The translations under genes were made by a program, and so were the position numbers. The notes below the pieces were generated by a model. The model made no database searches. It saw only the letters and a list, made by a program, of their open reading frames with translations, and was not told where the DNA came from. This document shows positions 7,715-16,760 of a DNA stretch of 64,000 nucleotides, piece by piece; the first letter of the stretch is position 1; each line of letters starts with the position of its first letter. The stretch covers positions 3,782,001 through 3,846,000 of the forward strand of contig NZ_CP092365.1 of assembly GCF_022370835.2 (NCBI RefSeq), read 5' to 3'. This DNA is from Mycolicibacillus parakoreensis. GTDB taxonomy: Bacteria; Actinomycetota; Actinomycetes; Mycobacteriales; Mycobacteriaceae.

Positions 7715-9238
7715 ATGATGGGTCGTCGAATCCGATCACTGGGCACGGTGCTGCTCGCCCTGCTGGGCGCCGCACTGCTCGGCGGGGCGAGCGCGCAGGC
7801 CGCACCGGTCGCCGCGGCGCCGCGCCCGGTCGGGGCCGAGGTGCTGCTGGCGGCACTCGGCGATCCGGGGCCCGTCCTGGGCAACACCGACGTCAGCTAC
7901 GCCGAGGTGATGGCCGGCAGCGGCACCCCGATCCCGTGGCTGGGCAACGATGGCCAGTACATGCAGATGGTGTTCGGCAACTACCTGAAGCCCAGCTTCA
8001 CCAACCTCACGGCGCCGACCACCCCGTGCGACTCCACCTGCAACGTCGACGCCCTGGTCACCCCCGAGGGGCTGTATCCGATGACCGGGATCAAGGATCT
8101 GCCGTTGAACACCTCGGTGGAGCGCGGCGTGGAGATCCTGCACAACCAGATCCTCACCGACCTGGCATCGAACGGGCCCGTCGGCGACGACGGCGCCCTC
8201 GGTGTGCTGGGGTATTCGCAGAGTTCGGTCATCGCCTCGCTGGAGATGCAGAACCTGGCGGCGATGAGCGACGCCCCGGGCGCCGACGAGCTGAACTTCG
8301 TCCTGCTGGGCAACCCGATGAACCCCAACGGGGGGCTGCTCAGCCGCTTCGCCGGTCTGACCGTCCCGAGCATGGGCCTGAACTTCTACGGCGCCACCCC
8401 CGCGGACACCCTCTACCCCACCGACATCTACACGATCCAGTACGACGGGTTCGCCCACTTCCCCAAGTACCCGCTCAACGTGCTCGCCGACCTCAACGCC
8501 TTCGCCGGGATCTACTACGTGCACGGCACCTACCCGGAGCAAGCGGCCTCGGAGTTCACCCAGCTCGCCACCTCCGACGGCTACGCCGGGGTCACGAACT
8601 ACTTCATGATGCCCACCGCGGACCTGCCGCTGCTGGAGCCGGTGCGCGCCATCCCGCTGGTCGGCGACCCGATCGCCGAGCTGCTGCAGCCCGATCTGAC
8701 GGTCCTCGTCGACCTCGGCTACGACGACCCGTTCGCCGCCACCACCTTCGCCGACGTGGCGAGCCCGTTCGGGCTCTTCCCGCAGTGGAGCGCGATCGAG
8801 GCGCTGCCCGGCCAGCTGGTCGACGGCACCAAGGAGGGGCTGGAGAACTTCGTGAACAGCCTCGGCGGCGTCTCGCTGGCCGACCTCAACCCGCTGGATC
8901 TGCTCAGCGGCGCCGGCGCCGCCGGCGCCGACCCGCTCGACAGCGTCGCCGACTTCCTGCCCACCGCGCTCAACGCGCTCTCCGACGCGGCGGCCCACGC
9001 CTACGCGACACTGCTGCCCACCGCCGACATCGCCAACGCGGTGCTCACCTCGATGCCCGCCTACCTGCTGGACCTGTCGCTGGACAACCTGCTGGACGGC
9101 GATCTGCTCAACGCCGCCGGGCTGCCGCTGGCCGGCGCGGTGGGGCTGGCCACCATGGCCGGCGGCTTCGAGTTCCTCGTCCTCGCCGACGCCGCGCAGG
9201 CCGTGCTCGCCGACCTGACCGGGCTGATCGGGTTCTGA
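7715..9238 (+). CDS. Secreted PE-PPE-domain serine hydrolase lacking a PE domain
   Basis: This 507-residue protein starts with a Sec-type signal (charged MMGRRIRS, a hydrophobic core, then ASAQAA at residues 25-30) followed by a PE-PPE alpha/beta-hydrolase domain. The nucleophile motif is GYSQSS at 166-171 (Ser168). A likely disulfide pair is Cys105/Cys109. The C-terminal third is Ala/Leu/Asp-rich with no obvious domain. In M. tuberculosis the same chromosomal place, next to ptpB, holds PE1 and PE2, in which this domain is attached to an N-terminal PE domain exported by type VII secretion. Here a Sec signal replaces it. Esterase or lipase activity is expected from the family. SD GGAGG at 7705-7709 serves either of two adjacent ATGs. 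Confidence 0.88.
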   Translation: MMGRRIRSLGTVLLALLGAALLGGASAQAAPVAAAPRPVGAEVLLAALGDPGPVLGNTDVSYAEVMAGSGTPIPWLGNDGQYMQMVFGNYLKPSFTNLTAPTTPCDSTCNVDALVTPEGLYPMTGIKDLPLNTSVERGVEILHNQILTDLASNGPVGDDGALGVLGYSQSSVIASLEMQNLAAMSDAPGADELNFVLLGNPMNPNGGLLSRFAGLTVPSMGLNFYGATPADTLYPTDIYTIQYDGFAHFPKYPLNVLADLNAFAGIYYVHGTYPEQAASEFTQLATSDGYAGVTNYFMMPTADLPLLEPVRAIPLVGDPIAELLQPDLTVLVDLGYDDPFAATTFADVASPFGLFPQWSAIEALPGQLVDGTKEGLENFVNSLGGVSLADLNPLDLLSGAGAAGADPLDSVADFLPTALNALSDAAAHAYATLLPTADIANAVLTSMPAYLLDLSLDNLLDGDLLNAAGLPLAGAVGLATMAGGFEFLVLADAAQAVLADLTGLIGF

Positions 9239-9257
9239 GAGTCCCGCGCCCCCGACC

Positions 9258-10118
9258 CTACAGCGAGAACGACGCCCGTTTGGCCGCCGACAGGTCGGTG
9301 ATCTGCTCCCACGCGGCGGCGACGTCGTCGACCGACGGCGGGTCGGTGAACACCGCGCCCTCGTTGCCGAACAGCGCCACCCGCTGCACCTTGCCGCCGC
9401 CGACGATGAACACCGACGCGGTGTCGTCGACCTCCTCGGTGCACAGGTAGGCCACCACCGGCGCCACGTACTCGGGGGTGAGCTTCGCGAACACCTCCGG
9501 CGGCAGGATGTCCTGGGTCATCCGGGTGGCCGCGACCGGGGCGATCGCGTTGGTCTTGATGTTGTACTTGGCGCCCTCCTGGGCCAGGGTGTTGATCATC
9601 CCGACCAGGCCGAGCTTGGCGGCGCCGTAGTTGGCCTGCCCGAAGTTGCCGAACAGCCCCGAGGTGGAGGTCGCCACCACCACCCGGCCGAAGCTCTGCT
9701 CCCGGAAGTGCGGCCAGGCGGCGCGCACCACGTTGTAGCCGCCGTAGAGGTGCACCTTGAGCACCGCGTCCCAGTTGTCGAACGTCATCTTGTGGAAGGT
9801 GCCGTCGCGCAGGATGCCGGCGTTGGACACCACCGCGTCGACCTTGCCGAACTCCTCGAGCGCGGTCGCGATGATCGCCGCCGCGCCCTCCTCGGTGGCC
9901 ACACTGTCGTAGTTGGCCACCGCCCGGCCGCCGGCCCCGGTGATCTCCGCGACCACCTCGTCGGCCATGTTGTGGCCGGCGCCGGTGCCGTCGCGCGCGC
10001 CCCCGAGGTCGTTGACCACCACGGCCGCCCCCTCGCGGGCCAGGGTCAACGCGTAGTCGCGGCCCAACCCGCCGCCGGCCCCGGTGACGACGACGACACG
10101 ATCCTGCACTCCGGGCAT
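9258..10118 (-). CDS. SDR-family 3-hydroxyacyl-CoA/hydroxysteroid dehydrogenase (Rv0148-like)
   Basis: A 286-residue short-chain dehydrogenase identical in length to Rv0148 and of the type found in peroxisomal multifunctional enzyme 2, suggesting it oxidises (R)-3-hydroxyacyl-CoA or a hydroxysteroid. The cofactor motif TGAGGGLG spans 12-19, SNAG 98-101, the catalytic Ser lies at about 151-153, and YGAAK at 164-168 supplies Tyr164 and Lys168. Asp37 in VVNDLGG favours NAD+. The ATG is preceded by AGGAA. It converges on the PE-PPE gene with a 19-base gap. A gene for the neighbouring Rv0149-type oxidoreductase is not next to it but appears at about 38.2 kb. Confidence 0.92.
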   Translation of the reverse strand: MPGVQDRVVVVTGAGGGLGRDYALTLAREGAAVVVNDLGGARDGTGAGHNMADEVVAEITGAGGRAVANYDSVATEEGAAAIIATALEEFGKVDAVVSNAGILRDGTFHKMTFDNWDAVLKVHLYGGYNVVRAAWPHFREQSFGRVVVATSTSGLFGNFGQANYGAAKLGLVGMINTLAQEGAKYNIKTNAIAPVAATRMTQDILPPEVFAKLTPEYVAPVVAYLCTEEVDDTASVFIVGGGKVQRVALFGNEGAVFTDPPSVDDVAAAWEQITDLSAAKRASFSL

Positions 10119-10349
10119 GAGGTTCCTTTCTGCGCGTGGGCGCCCCGGCCGGTTCGCCGGGGCCCACCGAGTTGGCTGTCTTTGTCCTGTCTGCTCTGTA
10201 TACGGCGCGCCGATTCCGCCGGGCCCGCCGGGTCGTTAGTGTACGGACGCGGCGCGGTGTCGCACACCGGTAACGCGGTGCCGCCGACCGCAACAGCGCC
10301 GTAACGCCGCGCTCATCGGCCGGACCCATCGGCGGAGTCCAATGGGCCC

Positions 10350-11713
<1,364 letters not shown>

Positions 11714-12649
11714 TCAGCGCCGCGCGATCAGCAGCGCGATGCTGCTGGTGTGAGCGGCCAGGTCGTCGGGCACCGGCCGGCCCAGCCGGGCCAGTTCGTC
11801 GTGGCTGTCGACCGACTGCACCCGCCAGCCGTGCCGGTCGAGCAAATCGGCCGCCTCGGCGCGGTCGGGTTCGCGGTAGGTCAACGTGGCGATGTCCACC
11901 CCGATGCCGAGGCGCTCGCGGATGCGGGCGGCGCGCTCCCGAAACGCGGTGCGGCTCTCGTCGTCGACGCCGGGACGCAACGTCTGGAACGCCTCGACCG
12001 CGAACCGGCTTCCGGGCGCGCTCAACGCGGTCACCTCGGCGAACAGCCGGTCCTGGGCGTCGGACGGCAGATACGGCAGCAGCCCCTCGGCCAACCACGC
12101 GGTGGGCCGGGCGGGGTCGAACCCGGCGGCGGTGAGCGCCGCCGGCCACGCGTCGCGCAGGTCGACGCCGACCGCGCGACGTGTGGCGGTGGGCACCGCG
12201 CCGCGCGCCTCGAGGGTGGCGCGTTTGAAGTGCAGCACCGCGGGCTGGTCGATCTCGTAGACGACGGTGCCGGCCGACCAGTCCAGCCGGTAGGCCCGCG
12301 CGTCCAGCCCGGCGGCCAGCAGCACCACCTGGGTGATCCCGGCGGCGCCGCGGAAGTAGGCGTCGAAGAAGTGGGTGCGGGTGGCCTGGTAGTTGCGGGC
12401 CAGCGCGTTGACGCGGTGACCGTACTCGTCGTCGGGATCGAGCCAGTCGGCCTCGGCGGTGGTCAGCCGCGCCCACTCCGCGCCGGCCGCGGCCACCAGC
12501 ACGGCGGCGAACTCGTCGCGGATCAGCGGGTCGGGCTGCGCGGTCTCGGCGGCCCGGCCGGCGGCGACCGCCAGCGCCGTGGATCCCACGCTCTCGGTGA
12601 TGTCCCAGCTGTCGCCGTCCCGGCGAATCGAGGGTGCCTCGTCAGTCAT
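11714..12649 (-). CDS. SAM-dependent methyltransferase (Rv0145-like)
   Basis: A 311-residue paralogue of the preceding methyltransferase. It has the same landmarks: [29 protein letters not shown] (SAM-binding strand and loop), [16 protein letters not shown] and [11 protein letters not shown]. It is first in a two-gene unit with a gap of about 48 bases to the second copy. A TAGGAT hexamer ends 9 bases before its ATG. The upstream TetR gene (12704-13354) is in the same orientation, as in the Rv0144-Rv0146 group, and may control the pair. The methyl acceptor is unknown. Confidence 0.9.
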   Translation of the reverse strand: MTDEAPSIRRDGDSWDITESVGSTALAVAAGRAAETAQPDPLIRDEFAAVLVAAAGAEWARLTTAEADWLDPDDEYGHRVNALARNYQATRTHFFDAYFRGAAGITQVVLLAAGLDARAYRLDWSAGTVVYEIDQPAVLHFKRATLEARGAVPTATRRAVGVDLRDAWPAALTAAGFDPARPTAWLAEGLLPYLPSDAQDRLFAEVTALSAPGSRFAVEAFQTLRPGVDDESRTAFRERAARIRERLGIGVDIATLTYREPDRAEAADLLDRHGWRVQSVDSHDELARLGRPVPDDLAAHTSSIALLIARR

Positions 12650-12703
12650 ACCGCGGCCATCCTACCCAATAGTTAGGTGAGCTATACGCCGATGTGAGCC
12701 GGG

Positions 12704-13354
12704 TCACCCGTCGGCGCCGGGGGTGCCGCGCAGCCGCCACAGCCGGTTGGCGAACAGGGCCTCCAGGTGGGCGTTGACGGTGTCCAGCTCCGCCGGCGTG
12801 CCGATGAACCCGCCGTAGAACGCCAGCCCCCAGTTCGTGGCGACCAGCAGCTCGACCAGCTCGGCCGGGTCGGCCTCGGTGATCAGCTCCCCCTGCGCGA
12901 TCGCGTCGGTGACCGCCGCGGTCAGGAACGTCCGCGCCTGCCACAGCGGGTTGTCCTCACGCGGCATCAGGCCGGGATGGCGCTGGCCCTCGAGCATCGC
13001 GGTGACGATGAACGCCCCCATGGACGGGTCGTCGCGCACGATCTGCACCGCCCCGCCGGTGAAGACCGACAGCTTGTCCAGCAGCGCGGCCTGCTCGGCG
13101 GCGTGCGCGGCGCCGACGGCGACGAGTTTGTCGTTGGCCCGGGTGAGCACCTCGCGGAACAGCGCCCGCTTGCTGGTGAAGTAGTGGTTGATCGCCGAGC
13201 GGGTCAGATCCGCGCGGGTGGCGATCGCCTGGAAGGTGGCCGCGTCGTAGCCGAGTTCGCCGAAGACCGCCTGGGCGACCTCGACGATGCGTTGACGCGT
13301 TTCGGCGCCATCGGCAGCGGGGGGACGACCGGGACCGCGACGACCGGCAGGCAC
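12704..13354 (-). CDS. TetR-family transcriptional regulator (Rv0144-like)
   Basis: A 216-residue TetR regulator with a basic N-terminal arm (GRRGPGRPPAADGAETRQR) and a helix-turn-helix at about 20-65, including LTRSAINHYFTSKRALF. It begins with GTG; a TAGGAT hexamer (13361-13366 on the minus strand) ends 6 bases upstream, so the message is probably leaderless. It lies directly upstream of the two methyltransferase genes. It is clearly paralogous to the regulator at 13996-14634, with a shared 36-base identical DNA stretch over the recognition helix (13178-13213 and 14455-14490). The ligand is unknown. Confidence 0.9.
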   Translation of the reverse strand: MPAGRRGPGRPPAADGAETRQRIVEVAQAVFGELGYDAATFQAIATRADLTRSAINHYFTSKRALFREVLTRANDKLVAVGAAHAAEQAALLDKLSVFTGGAVQIVRDDPSMGAFIVTAMLEGQRHPGLMPREDNPLWQARTFLTAAVTDAIAQGELITEADPAELVELLVATNWGLAFYGGFIGTPAELDTVNAHLEALFANRLWRLRGTPGADG

Positions 13355-13420
13355 CGGCCCATCCTAGCCACGCCGGCTGTGCTTCTGCTGACAAGCAATC
13401 CCGGCGCCCGCACGAACCAT

Positions 13421-13446
13421 CTATATTGTCAGTGGGGACAATATAG
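13421..13446. promoter_or_regulatory. Perfect TetR operator over the promoter of the 13457 gene
   Basis: CTATATTGTC at 13421-13430 is repeated as its exact complement at 13437-13446 with a 6-base spacer. It ends 10 bases before the ATG of a TetR gene and contains TATATT, a good -10 candidate. This is the classic layout of an autorepressor operator. Confidence 0.7.
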
Positions 13447-13456
13447 GCTTCCGGCC

Positions 13457-13999
13457 ATGATGACGATCGTCTCCCGGGCGGCGTACTTCGAGACCGGCAT
13501 CGAGGTGCTCTCCGACCTGGGCTACAGCGGGCTCAAACTGGCCGAGGTCTGCCGCCGGCTCGGGGTGACCAGCGGATCGTTCTACCACTACTTCACCAAG
13601 TGGTCGGACTACACCGCGGAGCTGCTGGCGTACTGGGCCAGCGAACGGGCCCATCACCGCGCCGCGGTGACCCAGTCCTATCCCGACCCCCGGGAGCGCC
13701 TGGAGGTCATGTTGGCGGCGGCGCTGGACTTCGAGCACGGCGCGGAGGCCGCGATCCGGGTGTGGAGTGCGCTCGATCCCCGGGTCAAAGAGATCCAGAG
13801 CAGCATCGACCGGGGCCGGTTCGAGGCGCTCTACGAGGCCGCCGTGGCGATACTCGGCGACCCGGAGCAGGCGCGGATGTTCGCCGGGTGGGCGCTGTAC
13901 ACGCTGATCGGCTACGAACAGGCGACCCTGCCCCGCGACAACGCCGCGCTGGCCTGGGTCAACCGTCGGATGCTCAGCGCCTTGGACGCCGGCGCCTAA
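13457..13999 (+). CDS. TetR-family transcriptional regulator
   Basis: A 180-residue TetR protein: helix-turn-helix at about 8-50 (YSGLKLAEVCRRLGVTSGSFYHYF followed by TKW) and a C-terminal helical domain similar in layout to small TetR_C proteins. It is unrelated in detail to the two flanking TetR genes on the other strand. A perfect 10-bp inverted repeat sits just upstream. No clear ribosome site is visible before the tandem ATGs at 13457 and 13460. The stop overlaps the convergent TetR gene by 4 bases. The ligand and targets beyond itself are unknown. Confidence 0.88.
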   Translation: MMTIVSRAAYFETGIEVLSDLGYSGLKLAEVCRRLGVTSGSFYHYFTKWSDYTAELLAYWASERAHHRAAVTQSYPDPRERLEVMLAAALDFEHGAEAAIRVWSALDPRVKEIQSSIDRGRFEALYEAAVAILGDPEQARMFAGWALYTLIGYEQATLPRDNAALAWVNRRMLSALDAGA

Positions 14000-14634
14000 C
14001 CGGGTGCACCCGCACCCCAGAGCGCGGCGAACCAGTCCGTCAGCTGCGCGGTGACGATCTCGAGCTGGCGGTGGCTGGCGACGAACCCGCCGTAGAAGGT
14101 CATCCCGCAGAACACCATCACCAACTGCTCGACCGCCGCCCCGACGTCGGTGCCGCGGGGCAGCTCCCCGGAGTCGGCCGCCTCGGCGACCGCCTGGGTG
14201 ACGAACCAGCGGAACAGCTGCAGCAGATCCCCCTCGGCGGGCAGCAGATCGGGGGTGTGCCGCGCCGCCATCATCGTGAGCACCATGAAGCCGGGGGTGG
14301 CCGGTTCGCGCTCGTGCATCCGCAGGGCGAACTCCAGGAACGACGACACCTTGCCCAACAGCGTCGGTTCAGCCATGGCGCGTTCGCCGCCGACCGCCAC
14401 GAACATCGCGTTGGTCGCACTCGCCACCTCCTGGAACAGCGCCTTTTTGCTGGGGAAGTAGTGGTTGATCGCCGAGCGGGTCAGATCCGCCCGATCGGCG
14501 ACCTCCTGGAACGTGGCGGCCCGGTAGCCGAAGTCGGTGAACACCCCGCGGGCGGCGGTGATGATGCGCGCGCGGGTCTCAGCGCCGCTGGCCGCCGGGG
14601 GGCGTCCGGGCCCTCGACGTCGTCGCTGCGGCAT
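13996..14634 (-). CDS. TetR-family transcriptional regulator, paralogue of the 12704 gene
   Basis: This 212-residue regulator shares the N-terminal arm RRRGPGRPPAASGAETRAR and an almost identical recognition segment LTRSAINHYFPSKKALFQEV with the TetR at 12704-13354. The ligand domains are more diverged. The pair therefore looks like a duplication with a foreign TetR gene lying between the copies. It is divergent from the 42-aa membrane protein gene at 14802. No function beyond DNA binding can be assigned. Confidence 0.9.
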   Translation of the reverse strand: MPQRRRRGPGRPPAASGAETRARIITAARGVFTDFGYRAATFQEVADRADLTRSAINHYFPSKKALFQEVASATNAMFVAVGGERAMAEPTLLGKVSSFLEFALRMHEREPATPGFMVLTMMAARHTPDLLPAEGDLLQLFRWFVTQAVAEAADSGELPRGTDVGAAVEQLVMVFCGMTFYGGFVASHRQLEIVTAQLTDWFAALWGAGAPG

Positions 14635-14801
14635 AACGGCGATAGTGCCACAACCGCCCCGCGACCGCCGTCGACGTTGAGTCCACCCAGCTCAGGGCGG
14701 GGCCGCGGGCCCCGGCGGACCGGGGCCACCGCGGCGACCGGCCGGTCCGGTCGCCCCCGGCGGGCCCACCTATACTCGGCGGGGAAGTCGAGGAGGGCGT
14801 C

Positions 14802-14930
14802 GTGTCAGACGAGAAGAAGCCGCCGGCGAACTACGCGCGGGGCATCCGGATGTTCACGCTGGGCATGCTGGGCGTGTTGATGATCGCCACCGTGGTGATG
14901 TTCGTCGCCTCGCAGATCACCCCGCACTGA
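14802..14930 (+). CDS. Small single-pass membrane protein, 42 aa
   Basis: A 43-codon frame starting with GTG encodes a charged N-terminus (VSDEKKPPANYARGIR), one hydrophobic helix at about 18-37 (MFTLGMLGVLMIATVVMFVA) and a short tail SQITPH. Strong support for a real gene comes from a perfect SD AGGAGG at 14791-14796, 5 bases before the start, and a TATACT -10 element at 14771-14776. It converges on the DNA glycosylase gene. I do not recognise the protein; the topology suggests a cytoplasmic N-terminus. Confidence 0.72.
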   Translation: MSDEKKPPANYARGIRMFTLGMLGVLMIATVVMFVASQITPH

Positions 14931-14943
14931 CCGCGCCCCGGGG

Positions 14944-15855
14944 CTACAGCGCCCGGATGTCGTGCACGGCCAGCCGCGGGCCCCGACGGGGCCGCACCGC
15001 CACCCCGCTGACGTCGAGCAGCCGGATCACCCGGTGGCGGTGCGGGCGCATCGGTTCCAACAACGCGACCATCGCGGCGTCGTCGATGCGCCGACCCAGC
15101 AGGGTCCAGCCCACCGTCGCCGCCAGGTGGTAGTCGCCCACCGAGAGCGCATCGGGGTCGCCGAAGGCGCGCTGGGCGGTCTCGGCCGCGGTCCACACCC
15201 CCACCCCGGGCAGCGCGGTGAGCGCGGCGCGCGCCTGCGCCGCGGGGCGCTGCACCAACCGTTCCAGGGCCGCCGCGCGCGTCGCGGCACCGACGATCGT
15301 GCGGGCCCGGCCGGGGTCGACGTTGGCGCGGTGGAACTCCCAGGACGGGATCTGCCGCCACGTCGCGGCCGCCGGCGGCACCCGCATCCCGGCGGGCGCC
15401 GGCCCGGGGGCCGGCCCGCCGAACCGGGTGACCAGCCGGCGCCAGGCGGCGAACGCGTCGCGGGCGGGTACCCGCTGCTCGAGCACCGCGGGGATCAGCG
15501 CCTCGAGCACGCGGCCGGTGCGCCCCAGCCGCAGGTGCGGCGCCCGACGGTGCGCGGCGGCGACAACGGGATGGGCGGGGGCGAACCCGGTGGCGTCGTC
15601 GTCGGCGCCGAGCAGCGCCGGCGCCCCGGCCAGGAACTCCTCGGCCCCGGCGCCCCAGGCGCTGACGCGCACCGCGGTCGGGCCCACCCGCACGATCCGC
15701 GCGGTGACCGGACCGCCGGCCGGCAGGCTGGTGCGCCAGATCCCGCCGTCGGCGTCGACCCGCCAACACGGGTCGGCGGGCCCGCGGCGCAGCGGCGCCA
15801 GCGTGGCGCCCGGGTCCAGTGGGCCGGCGAAGGTGACGGTGCGTGTGCTGCTCAT
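14944..15855 (-). CDS. HhH-GPD DNA glycosylase-like protein (Rv0142-like)
   Basis: This 303-residue protein resembles AlkA-type 3-methyladenine DNA glycosylases and Rv0142 in length and place. The helix-hairpin-helix region reads ALTALPGVGVWTAAETAQRAF, and the following ALSVGDYHLAATVGW contains the Asp expected to activate catalysis. LEALIPAVLEQRVPARDAF is the typical preceding helix. The longer open frame starts upstream, but MSSTRTVTFAG at 15855 is a natural domain start. It likely removes alkylated bases in base-excision repair. It is divergent from the SnoaL-like gene. Confidence 0.85.
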   Translation of the reverse strand: MSSTRTVTFAGPLDPGATLAPLRRGPADPCWRVDADGGIWRTSLPAGGPVTARIVRVGPTAVRVSAWGAGAEEFLAGAPALLGADDDATGFAPAHPVVAAAHRRAPHLRLGRTGRVLEALIPAVLEQRVPARDAFAAWRRLVTRFGGPAPGPAPAGMRVPPAAATWRQIPSWEFHRANVDPGRARTIVGAATRAAALERLVQRPAAQARAALTALPGVGVWTAAETAQRAFGDPDALSVGDYHLAATVGWTLLGRRIDDAAMVALLEPMRPHRHRVIRLLDVSGVAVRPRRGPRLAVHDIRAL

Positions 15856-15935
15856 GACGACGGTGCTGATCCTAGAGCTCCTAAAGCGCCGCGACCTCGA
15901 TTGACCGCGTCCGCCTTCCGCGACAGGATGAGGCG

Positions 15936-16355
15936 GTGACCACCCCGTTCGACGATCCGCAGGCCGGACTGGCATGGCTGTTTTTGCAGTGCACCTGCCG
16001 CGACGGCGACCTCGATGAGGGGTTCGCGCTGCTGAGCGAGGACTTCACCTACTGGACCAACATCACCGGCGACACCCTCGACAAGGCGGCGGCCCGCCGG
16101 CTGCTGGAACGCCGCAAACAGATCCTGGAGATCAGCCTCGATCTGCTCGGCTGCATCAACGAGGGCGAGAACGTGGCGGTGGAGGCCTCCGGCACCGGGG
16201 TGGTCGACGGCACCGAGACGACCTGCGCGTTCGCGTTCTTCTTCGAGACCCGCGACGGATTGATCGTGACGCTGCGCGAGTACGCCGACAGCCGGCTGGC
16301 GGCGCAGATCTTCCCGCCCGACATGGTCGCCCCCCGCGGTCGGGTCGGGGCCTAG
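15936..16355 (+). CDS. SnoaL-like/NTF2-fold protein (Rv0141c-like)
   Basis: A 139-residue protein with an NTF2-like (SnoaL) fold: helix-rich start FDDPQAGLAWLFLQCTCRDGD, then DFTYWTNITGDTL and a beta-sheet half with CAFAFFFETRDGLIVTLREYAD. It starts with GTG. It corresponds by position and strand to Rv0141c. Such folds act as small hydrolases, isomerases or ligand binders; no catalytic set is evident here. Its TAG stop abuts the end of the convergent DUF427 gene (TGA at 16356-16358) without overlap. Confidence 0.8.
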   Translation: MTTPFDDPQAGLAWLFLQCTCRDGDLDEGFALLSEDFTYWTNITGDTLDKAAARRLLERRKQILEISLDLLGCINEGENVAVEASGTGVVDGTETTCAFAFFFETRDGLIVTLREYADSRLAAQIFPPDMVAPRGRVGA

Positions 16356-16760
16356 TCAGTCCCCGGCGGCGTCGGCGTCCCCCGGGTCCCCGACGGTGAT
16401 GTCGGCCTTGTGCGGGTAGAAGGCCAGGTGCCCGGCGATGGCGGCCACCGCCGGGTGCGGATGCCGATAACACCACCCCACGTCCTCGACGGTGACCCCG
16501 TCGGCGGTGGTGACCCGGACATAGCCGGCGTCGCCCTTGTACGGGCAGTAGCTGGTGGTGTCGGTGCGGCTCAGAAGCCGGGTGTCGACGTCGGCCCACG
16601 GCAGGTACTGCACGGCGGGGTAGCCGGCCTCGGTCAGCGTCAGCGCCCGGGCGCTGGCGGCCAGCAGGGCCCCGCCGACCCGCACGCTCACCGGCCGACC
16701 GGTGGCGCCGATCGTGATCGGATGACGCGCATCCGGGGTGAGCACCGGCCGGTCGCTCAC
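16356..16760 (-). CDS. DUF427 domain protein (Rv0140-like)
   Basis: A 134-residue DUF427 protein: hallmark elements are PVSVRVGGALLAASARAL, YLPWADVD, TTSYCPYKGDAGYVRV and HLAFYPHKADI. The family fold is a small beta barrel of unknown biochemical role. The GTG start overlaps the stop of the epimerase gene by 4 bases (GTGA), which fixes the start and indicates co-transcription in the order SnoaL (17827), epimerase (16757), DUF427, the same as Rv0138-Rv0139-Rv0140. Confidence 0.88.
   Translation of the reverse strand: MSDRPVLTPDARHPITIGATGRPVSVRVGGALLAASARALTLTEAGYPAVQYLPWADVDTRLLSRTDTTSYCPYKGDAGYVRVTTADGVTVEDVGWCYRHPHPAVAAIAGHLAFYPHKADITVGDPGDADAAGD

Noticed and set aside
12666..12684. GTTAGGTGAGCTATAC, a possible iron box upstream of the methyltransferase pair
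   Set aside because: Only the left half matches the IdeR consensus; the right half has no symmetry.
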